From: Cloeon dipterum
Lineage: Eukaryota; Arthropoda; Insecta; Ephemeroptera; Baetidae
DNA: 64,000 nucleotides
Assembly: GCF_949628265.1 (NCBI RefSeq)
Contig: NC_088789.1
Coordinates: forward strand, 5,138,886 to 5,202,885
Direction: 5' to 3'
How positions within the stretch are numbered: position 1 is the stretch's first letter; each line of letters begins with the position of its first letter. Under the pieces are notes generated by a model. The model was given only the letters and a program-made list of their open reading frames with translations. It was not told the DNA's origin and ran no database searches. The translations under genes were made by a program, and so were the position numbers. Of this stretch, positions 52,428-60,869 are shown piece by piece.

Positions 52428-54624
52428 ATGCTGCTCAGGTCCAGGGCGGGACCCTTGATCAAGGAGGTGATCGGCAGGAACCACCTCGAGAAGGTCACGC
52501 AGCATCCAGACGAGGTCGTCCCGTGCCTGCAGACTCAGTGGACGCATATACCTATCGAAGTTCTTTCAACTCTGGAAGCGATTTTTGCACAGATGCAGGT
52601 TGGATTCATAAATTTTTATGTTTTTATTTGCTTCTTTTCCAACCAGTAAGGTTGTTATTAATATATTATGCCTCTAAATTTTGAAATAAATTTTGTTTGA
52701 GGTTTCTCATTGAGTTCATTATTGGGTCTTAAAAAGATGATTAAATCATTATTTACTTTCATCTCTTTGTGTCTACTTGGTAATTGATTTCAACTTAATT
52801 TTAAATGAGAATGTCTTTTGTAAATGCATGTAGGGTAAAATTGATCGGCGCTTTTGTGGTTTTTTGGAGAGTTCGGTAAAATATAAATAATTTAATGTTG
52901 CATTTTATGTAAATTGTAATGAATGAATGAATTTATTTCCGTTTTATTATTCCATGACAGAAGTTAACTACTAGCCATTAATAAAACGATGACTTTTATT
53001 CTTCCATGAATGAGTCCTTGAGTGCTACCTTCAGTTAAAAATAAAATGTTTTCATTAAACAGTGCAATGAAAAACTTAAAATTTAAATTCATATAATCAA
53101 GTTATTTAGCTTGTTTTTCAAGCGGATTATGACCTGCTAAAACTCTGTATAAAGTGAACAACGCTGAATGCAGCAAGGATGAAACATCTTAAGCTAATTG
53201 TAATTTAAGTGGAGTAAACCGAGCCTGAGAAATTCGCTCGGGGTAAGTGAACGAGCCTGCGATTTAGCATGTTTGGCTTCGGCGTCACGTCTCACTTTTC
53301 CGCCCGATTTAATTCACGATGTGGAAGCGACATCCAATCTCTCTAGCTGCACCGTGACTAGAGAGAAATAAAATACCCCGCTGACATTTGATTGGAATTT
53401 TATCGCCGCTCAACATCTGCTTTATCTGCATCAGCAAAAGTGCTGGTTTGTGTGTGTTTTTGGCACTAAAATACAAATTAGGCCCGTAATCAGATCGCTG
53501 TTCGCTCGCTGCACTGCCCAGCGCTGGAATTGGAAAACAACGATAAACAACACGATTCCGCTTTATGTGTTTCGCTATTCATCTCTCGCTGCTTGATTCG
53601 GTTGCTGGAACGTTTTATATATTTTATTTCTCGTTTCTCCTCATCTCTCTCTCGAGAGAGAGAAAGAAAGAGGAGATATCAAAGTCAGGCCTGATCTGGA
53701 CGCGAAGAGGGTCATTATATTTAATGATCATTGATCTCTCTCGCCAGTTCAAGGGCGGCTGTGAATTTTTAGTGCATCTCTAGCGCTGGCACTTTTCTGC
53801 CGCGGCTACAATTTAAATGGCCTTTTGGCATCTAGTTCGATAACACGATCGGCAGACATCAAGAAATGCTACACTCATTAGTTTCTATCTATTTTTACAA
53901 AACATAGCTGTATGTGTATTATTAGTTATGATTCTATAGGATTTTTAGCACTAATATTTGTGTTTAAATTAATTAATAAAAATCTACTTGACAAAATATT
54001 TTCCCACGGAAAAATCTCAATTCAAATAGCGTTTTGAAAACTACGAGATCTGATAAAAAAAAAACTAATGATTGGCAACAGAGGGTTTCAAGATATAAAT
54101 TTTTGTTTGCAGCTAAGTCAACGGCAGTCAATCAAACACATGGTTCTCTTGGCATTTCGTGAGCACGCGGTTTTGCCTCTCGAATAGAATCTCACGGAAT
54201 ACCTGGAGCAGTCAGAAAAGTGCCACCTACACTTCAGCAAATGTTCCTCGTCCTGCAGGTGAATTAAATTTGTGGGAAAGAATCCACCAAAGAGTATGAT
54301 ATGTTTGGCAAATTTCAGAGCATTCCCACTCGATTCCCAGTGAGCGAGAGTTTGTTGCGGCTTGACACCCTAACCGCCTTCTGTACGTGAGTCGCAACCC
54401 TGAGCCGGTGGTCAACTTGGAGCGTTTGCCGTAGCGACAAGCCTGTAACAAATATTTACTTTGAAATTGCTCAAATTTCTCTCACCAGAGAAGCTGCCGG
54501 GAATACACGCAGGCTCCTTCAGCGTCCTGTGAGCGTCGCCTCAGGGTATCACGCCAGCACCCTGAGTGAATTATTCTCACTGTCTGCCGACCGACTATGC
54601 TACAAGCATCGCATGATCTACTGA
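52428..54624 (+). CDS. Unrecognised spliced gene, about 125 codons
   Basis: Proposed coding exons: 52428-52598 (57 codons, ends CAG|GTTGGA), 54188-54258 (acceptor TCTCGAATAG, donor TGCAG|GTGAAT) and 54489-54624 (acceptor TTTCTCTCACCAG), with stop TGA at 54622. Phases 0 and 2 join cleanly, and the reading frame stays open through all three. Codons in the first exon strongly favour G/C in the third position, unlike the AT-rich surroundings. The product is a small soluble-looking protein: a helical first half containing IKEVIGRNHLEKV and a Glu/Leu-rich segment, a cluster of Cys (CHLHFSKCSSSC) and a Ser-rich tail ending CYKHRMIY. No signal peptide or membrane segment is evident. I do not recognise the family. 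The first exon may start upstream of 52428, since the frame is open back to a TGA near 52357. An AATAAA lies at 54867. Confidence 0.45.
53644..53663. repeat. Perfect GA/CT palindrome
   Basis: A 20-base perfect palindrome of CT units meeting GA units around a central CTCGAG. It lies in the second intron of the unrecognised gene and could be a paired GAGA-factor site. Confidence 0.7.
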
Positions 54625-54866
54625 TTTCAACCTCTGAGGGTGCATTGTTCCTGACATGCGTTTCAAAATTAATTTTTATCCGTCTGTTTGCGTAGCGTGT
54701 GAGAGTGCAGGTCTACAAAAAGGATAATTGCGTGAGCAGGCATCAACCTGAGCATGATCAGTAGCATTTGACCTGCTTTAAAAAGAATGTGAATTTTTCC
54801 TCTTTTTTTCAAGTGAAAAGAGCTACAGTTCTGACCCTGGTTAAAAATGTTGCATGCCGTGCAACA

Positions 54867-54872
54867 AATAAA
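54867..54872 (+). terminator. Poly(A) signal of the unrecognised gene
   Basis: AATAAA about 240 bases beyond the stop at 54624, directly after a small palindrome (TTGCATGCCGTGCAA). Confidence 0.4.
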
Positions 54873-54879
54873 TTATTAC

Positions 54880-55690
54880 TTTTTGTGAATATTTTTTACT
54901 ATTATTAGAACCTTCAAATATTTTAAATTCCAATATTAATTTCATGGTCTTGCTTAGTGATTTTTTACACGGCCATTTTTCCTTTCTCAAAACCAAGCTC
55001 TAAAAATTATAATATTTTTTATATCTTTTTGAACGAGGAAGTTTATACAAAGTAATTTTAACGCATCAATAAATCGCTGTGGCGTGCATGCTTTTCATTT
55101 GCATGCCGTTTGCAATTTTCCCTATCGCCCTATTTGTGCGCGTGATAAAAAGATTTACTTTATTATTATTCAATTAAGGAACATAAATAGACTGAGCGCA
55201 GCATCTCTCTCTGCGAGCAACTCTTTTGTACTCACGTGAGGCAATAAACCACAATTACGGGAGCGATTCATGAAGAATAAAATATGATTGGCTATCCAAT
55301 TGCGCGCCGAGCGTGATTCGAATTTATCACAATTATTGCCGATGCGAGAGGAATAGGAAACGAGAAAAGCCGTCGGTAATGGAGACTACTTAATTCACAC
55401 ACGAATAATCCCCGTGCAATTTAGAAAGGAAATAATCGGGGATTATGCATTAACAAGAGTGCGAGTGAGCGAAAAATGAGGCAATCGACCGGCGCGGATT
55501 CGGATGTGTTACGCAAAATATCTCGGGAAATGGTGCATGGGAATACTTTCTTCCTCAATAAGTGATATGCGTGTAAACGGCATTTCGCGCTTAATTGCCC
55601 CCATATCGCGAGCACGACTGGGCGAATATCATTAATGTGCAGCGGAAGGATGTGAGAGCAGATGCATGATCGCGCGCGGGACCAAGTGGA
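54880..55690. other. Intergenic spacer
   Basis: AT-rich spacer between the unrecognised gene and the TATA box of the Gly/His-rich gene. I see no gene; it presumably contains the latter's upstream regulatory DNA. Confidence 0.6.
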
Positions 55691-55697
55691 ACTCAAC

Positions 55698-55704
55698 TAT
55701 AAAA
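55698..55704 (+). promoter_or_regulatory. TATA box of the Gly/His-rich secreted protein gene
   Basis: TATAAAA 58 bases before the start codon at 55762. Transcription would begin near 55728, leaving a 5' UTR of about 30-35 bases, the usual layout of highly expressed insect cuticle and secretory genes. Confidence 0.75.
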
Positions 55705-55761
55705 GCGCCGCAACACCTTTCGCAGCCACACATTACCTCTAGTTCCTGCAAGCAACCCGTC

Positions 55762-56878
55762 ATGAATATTTCAACTGTGAGTACCCGCATTTGGTTAGCA
55801 AGGGGGTAGATAATTGGGACACGAGGGTGTCTTTTTTCATCTGGTGCTGGCTGATGTGAAACTGGAGATCACCTCTGGTCGTGTTATTTGTAGCTCCCAA
55901 GGGGTCTTATTTTTTCTTAATTTGCTACAACCTTGCATTATTTAGTTTTATCGAAATCCCTCAAGCGCTTGTCTACAGAAAATTATTTTTAGAATTTGAT
56001 TTATTAAAACATCATGGCGCACAACACTAAAATCTACACACGCTTTTCTTTCTATCGGTGCATTCAGCTACACTTTTCAAAACAATTGTGAAAACTTATA
56101 ATTGTATTTTCCCTTGGTTCGTAGTGAAATGATTAACCCTTATATAAAACACAACTACCAGGAAAATACGATCAACGCCATTTTGTATTTATCATAATTT
56201 CGGTTTCCTTAAAATGTTTGATTTAATTTTATATGAAAATATTGTGATTGTTGCAGTGCTTCATTCTCGCCCTGTGCACCTCCCTGGTTGCATCACAGGG
56301 TGGAGGCCGAAGATTTGCCAGCGGAGGAAGCTTCGGGGGTGGCCGTGGAGGAGCTGGAGGATTCGGTGCCCTGGCCAGCGGTGGAGGCGGGCTCTCAGGA
56401 AACAATTTCGCTGGGAATGGGGGTGGTTTTGATGGCGGCAATGGGGGTTTCGGTGGCATTGGGGCTGGATTTGGGGACAGCGGCGCCGCTGGCAATGGCA
56501 ATAATGGAGCCGTAGGATTTGGGGGCTCGTCTGGAGGCTTTGGCGCCGCCGGTGACCTTGGAGGAGAAGGTGGATTTGGTGGAGACTCCAGCAACGAAGG
56601 CGCCGATTTCGGTGCCAATGGATTCAGTGGAACTGAAGGACTTGGTGGCCACCATGGTAACAAAAAGTTATTTAAAATTATCTGCTTGAGAAATATTAAT
56701 TAATTTATTTTCAGGCCACCTCCTGAAGGGATTCGCATACAGCCACATCAACGTGCACAAGCCCAAGACACACACGATCCCTCTCTTCAAGTACGTCAAA
56801 TATCACTACCACCACGATGACCACCAAGATGAGCAACATCACGACCAACACCACCATGGCTTTGGATTTGGTCAGTGA
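55762..56878 (+). CDS. Secreted glycine-rich protein with histidine-rich C-terminus
   Basis: Exons 55762-55776, 56257-56656 and 56715-56878 (all GT-AG, phases 0 and 1) encode 192 residues. The first coding exon holds only five codons (MNIST); the signal peptide is completed in exon 2 (CFILALCTSLVASQ), with likely cleavage around residue 18-19. Residues about 20-138 are about half glycine, in GGFG/GGNGG-type repeats with Asn, Ala, Ser and a few Asp/Glu. Exon 3 adds a different module: a basic segment (HKPKTHTIPLFKYVKYHYHH), then a His/Asp/Gln-rich tail ending GFGFGQ. Known analogues are arthropod Gly-rich cuticular, silk-like or antimicrobial proteins; the His-rich tail suggests metal binding, which is inference. 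Expression is probably from the TATA box upstream. It lies tail-to-tail with the ionotropic receptor gene. Confidence 0.88.
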
Positions 56879-56946
56879 TCGCAACAAATCAAAAATACTA
56901 ATGACCTCGTAGTGTTGTTTTTGTTCCTTTATAATTTTTATGGATT

Positions 56947-56952
56947 AATAAA
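56947..56952 (+). terminator. Poly(A) signal of the Gly/His-rich gene
   Basis: AATAAA about 70 bases after the stop codon at 56876-56878. Confidence 0.7.
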
Positions 56953-57111
56953 CTTTTATATTCAAATTATTTTCCCAATTTATTTTCATTTGACGCATTT
57001 CTAACAAGCAAATATGCAGAGATTTTAGCACGGCCGTCGAGCAGGCTGCATACTTCTCAGGATTTTCGCAGTAAAAGCCATTTATTTTACAGCTATAGCC
57101 GATCTAATACA

Positions 57112-57117
57112 TTTATT
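57112..57117 (-). terminator. Poly(A) signal of the ionotropic receptor gene
   Basis: TTTATT on the plus strand (AATAAA on minus) lies 17 bases beyond the receptor stop; a second copy is at 57081-57086. The convergent Gly/His-rich gene ends its own signal at 56952, so the two 3' ends are separated by under 200 bases. Confidence 0.45.
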
Positions 57118-57133
57118 TTGTATCTTACAAAAT

Positions 57134-59363
57134 TCAATCCAAGTAATGAAAGTGGAGAGATTTAGAATGATAACATTGCGGTTTTGTATTTCCAGCGACT
57201 CGGTTCAGAATGAATAATTTTGGATCGAGAGCCACCGGGTTATTAGAGTTTTGAATTTGCAGAAACTCTCTTGGGTAAAAGGCTTTTTTAGTAAGCATGC
57301 CACTCACTTTACTCTTTCTCTTCGATTTGAAAAATTTTGAAGAAAATCTTTCGCCAAAAAAAGAAAGCATCGCTACGAGAAACCCAAAAGTGACTGCCAA
57401 ATAAGTGCTCGTGAAGTCAGCCAGTTTCAGTTGCTTTTCAGCGTTTCCCAGATTTAGCGGGCAGACTTCACTCTGGGATGAATTGGAATTCAAGATGTGA
57501 GTGATAACTCCGCCCTCCACCATTGTCCGCAAACTGAAATGAATTTATTAGTTAAATCTAAGAATCAATCAAACAGCGAATTTAAGTTTACACAGGATCG
57601 AAAATTGAATGGTATGAGCTGTTGTCTCGAAAAGCTATTGCCATCGGCCTCAAAAGAAACGGCTCCAACGTGTTCACCATTTGGCAGCGGCTGATAGCAT
57701 CATCAAATCTGTCAATGTTTTTCATATAATTTTCGAACACCAAAGACTGCACTTTTCTCAATTCGCCCAAATAAACGTGATCTGAAGAAAAATAAAATTT
57801 GCTTGTAAGAAATCCGGAATAATATGAGTTTCCTTCTTACTTTGCAAAACTAGATTGACGATCTCCTCACTTGTGCATTCTATTAGCTGCCCTTGCCCAC
57901 TGTCCAGGGAGTCCTTTAAATACTGCATTTCTTCATCGTCACCCTAAAGTTTACTTAATTAGAATGACAAAACAAGAGACAATTCAAAAATTCAAACGGA
58001 TATCGCCTGTTCTAGTGCTCCGCCGCTCTTGCCGAACCACTTTATGTTTTTCTCAGCCAACTCCTCAGGGTGAGAGATAGGAAGAGAAAATCGCGAAAGG
58101 GTCAGAAAGGCCGTCAGGTTGGCCGTGTAGTAGGACGTGAGGATCGTGATGAATATCCACCAGGTGGCGAATAGCAGTCTCGTTGTGTCTGCAAAAGCAG
58201 GTTAAATTAGCAGCTTAGGCGAAATTGGCACTGCCGTTCGCCTATGATTTCTAGGAAAGCGCGTTCGAACACTGCTAAATTGGCAATTAAGAGGAGTAAT
58301 CACCGTCTGTCGGGTCGAGCGGCGAGCCTTGCTTCATAATTGCGCCGTACGTGAACCAAACGCACTCGTTCAGACGGTACACTCGTGATTTGGGCCCACT
58401 CGAGTGGACCAGCTTTTGGCGCAGCTTAATAATCGCGAAAATCAGCGGACCCATCAGCACCAAGGCGAACAAAGTCAGCATCCACACCTGTTATGTTGCG
58501 GATTATTGTGCTTATAATTCGCACGAATAAACAATTTGCCAACCTCGAGGGTGAACGGCTCCAAAAGGCTGGTGCCGATCAGCGACTTTCGCGGCCGTTG
58601 CATTAGGAAAACCCACTTGTCTGCCGTCACCGGGGTAGAGTATATCAGGCCGTCAGGGTGCCGGGGTACAGGCAGAAAAGCTGCTATCAGATCCACTTCC
58701 TGAAAAGCAATAAAGAAAGGAATATGGTCTGCAATTTTGTGTTTTAATTTTCCCTTAAGTAAAAATGCTTCCGGGAAAAATATAAACTACAGGAACTAGA
58801 CATGTTAGTAATGAAAAATATTTGGAATGTCTTTTGAGGCTAAAATAAAAAGTCAAAGTAAGATTTTCATGAACTCTCAAAGTTGTTTTCAAAAAATTGG
58901 GTAAAGCTGTAAATTTAAACTCTTTTGTATACAAAATTATCCATACAATTTCAACAACTCCTGTTTATTTACCCCCATGGAAACGTGTGAACTCTTAACA
59001 GTTCTTTTTTCTATTTTAGTTTCAATGCAATGTCATATGTGACGTGAATTATTAAAATCTCTAAACCAGATAAAATTGATTCTTACCCCTTTGTAAGCAC
59101 TGTTGATAGGATTGGCACTAGGAACCACTTTTACCGAAAAGTTTAGCATATTTTCAAGCAAGCTGAGAATTTCGAACACCATCCCTACTCCATGTAGCGT
59201 TCCATTGAGTTTCACTGTGCCGCTTAAGGGCATGTCCTTTAAACAAAAAAATAAATTCAACGGCCAACTATCATGAATTATTTTATACCTCAATAGTCGC
59301 AACTCTGAGAATTTTTCCCGAGAGGGAATTGCCAATTTTCTCCTCCATCTTACCAATAAGTTG
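57134..59363 (-). CDS. Ionotropic receptor (IR family, Ir93a-like features), 5' end uncertain
   Basis: Minus-strand exons: 59363-59289, 59236-59087, 58699-58544, 58487-58304, 58188-57998, 57943-57841, 57781-57592 and 57533-57134. All junctions are GT-AG and in phase, giving 483 codons including stop. The product starts in the ligand-binding S1 half (GKILRVATIEDMPLSG), then VDLIAAFLPVP and YSTPVTADKWVFLMQRPR. Next come M1 (WMLTLFALVLMGPLIFAII), the pore region WFTYGAIMKQGSPLDP, M2 with FATWWIFITILTSYYTANLTAF, S2 (GKSGGALEQAIS to CPLNLGNAEKQL) and M3 (STYLAVTFGFLVAML), with a cytosolic tail. IRs are variant glutamate-receptor channels used for smell, taste, temperature and humidity. GAIMKQGS is reminiscent of Ir93a, but subfamily is unproven. 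An in-frame ATG at 59348 could be the start, but an excellent acceptor at 59364-59365 suggests missing upstream exons (signal peptide or N-terminal domain). Confidence 0.88.
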
Positions 59364-60520
59364 CTTAAAAAGGAACACGCGTCGCGGGGGTGAATGTGTG
59401 GCGGGGTGAAGGACAAATAATGTATTTGTTGCGCCGGCGCTTCTTGCGATGCAACATTAATGCGTGTGTGCTATGGAATACGAGCCACATTTTCGTTCAA
59501 TCGCCTCATTAGCATTCATGCAGCAAGACAGCAAGAAAGCGGCTTGATTGACTGGAACTAATGACAAAAAGCGCCTCTAATGGACCACGTCAAGAGCACT
59601 CGTGTTTGTTCAGCGTCTTCGATGATTAAGAGTTGTCTTGTAACCAAAACGTCTTGCTACCAAATCAAGTTTTGGAATGCCTGGTGTATTATTATAGAGC
59701 CTTTGTTATCGAGTGAAATTCAAGCGGGAATTCTGAGTCATGCTTTGTTCTTCGGCGCTTCGACTCATTATTCTCTCTTTTGATTGAGCGAGTGAAAAAT
59801 ATAGCACGGCTTTTTTTTCAAGGTGCAAATTTTCCTCGACCGCATTTGTTGTGACAAGCGTCACTTTTGACAAGAAAATGTCATGGTGATTGTGGTATTA
59901 GTGGAGAGCAAACAAGCTAAACACAATGAGCCTGTCAAAATGTTCACTACCACGCAAAATAGTCGTTTCCTCCGCTAATGTCAAGGGCAAAATTTAGCTC
60001 TTGTGGCAATATTCATTCGATAAATCATGCAAAAATTCCTGTACCTCCCTTAAATATTATAAATTAAATCAGAATCCACGCGCAATTTTTGCCATGCATT
60101 GATTTATATAAGAATAACTTAATTTTTGGTATCACTTAGATGGTTAAAAATTGGCATCAAGCAATACATCGTGAAATGAACTTGCCACTTTTAAAATTTT
60201 AAATCAAATCCGGATCAATATCGTTCCAGAAACTAAACGTAGACAACATAGAATTGAGATAAGTTAATATTCAGTTTTGAATAAGATTCAATCATTCGGT
60301 TTGGGTTCACTTCTATTTTTTTAGCACAAATTTAATTAGTAATAATAATTAACAGAATAAAGTTTGTATGACGGTATAGTATAATATTTTTCCTAAAAGA
60401 TATGTTCGTGTCCTCGTAATAAAATGTGGAGATTGTTTTCACAAGCACAAAGAAATATTTATTCTGATCACAGAGAAATATTCAACACCGCGACGTGTGT
60501 GGCACAGACTAATTGCTATC
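59364..60520. other. Head-to-head spacer between IR and LRRC56-like genes
   Basis: About 1.1 kb of mostly AT-rich DNA between divergently oriented genes. No signal-peptide exon for the receptor could be found here, although the receptor's first assigned exon looks like an internal one. A shared regulatory region is plausible. Confidence 0.45.
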
Positions 60521-60527
60521 AATAAAA

Positions 60528-60669
60528 ATGGTTCACGACCGTCGTTTCCCACGAACTGTCCCGCCGACTGACCGACCTGTGAATCCAAGTACAATCAGGT
60601 CGCTAGGCAACCGTATAAACACGTTGCGTTCCGGAGTGACAGCGGCCGAAAATCGGCCGCAAACGTCGA
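60528..60669 (+). other. Possible alternative first coding exon of the LRRC56-like gene
   Basis: ATG at 60528 opens 47 codons (start MVHDRRFPRTVPP, a basic, Pro/Ser/Thr-rich sequence) ending at a strong donor TCGA|GTAAGT in phase 1. An acceptor CTCCAAAG| at 60897 would join it in frame to 60898-61052 (R-R-C-I-S-P-E-G). Against this, an RFX X-box match and a TATA-like motif lie inside it, as expected if it were promoter DNA rather than coding sequence. Confidence 0.35.
60599..60611 (+). promoter_or_regulatory. X-box (RFX site) candidate
   Basis: GTCGCTAGGCAAC matches the Drosophila X-box consensus RYYNYY-N(1-3)-RRNRAC at every position with a one-base spacer. It is followed at once by TATAAAC (60614). 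RFX factors drive ciliary genes, and the downstream gene resembles LRRC56, a ciliary dynein-assembly factor. The functional reading is inference. Confidence 0.5.
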
Positions 60670-60869
60670 GTAAGTCAATCAATTCCACTCGCAGTTTGTA
60701 CAACAAAAAATCAGTCTTTGGGCACCGCGCGTGCACTCTCACTTTATCTCTGGACCTAATGATAGAGCATCATCGGCTCTTTTTTAATTCTCTACCTGCG
60801 CGCCCACAGAGGGAACACCCACGCTCTTGTCGGTGGTCGTTATTGAGCCATTAAAAGTCTACTCCTTTA

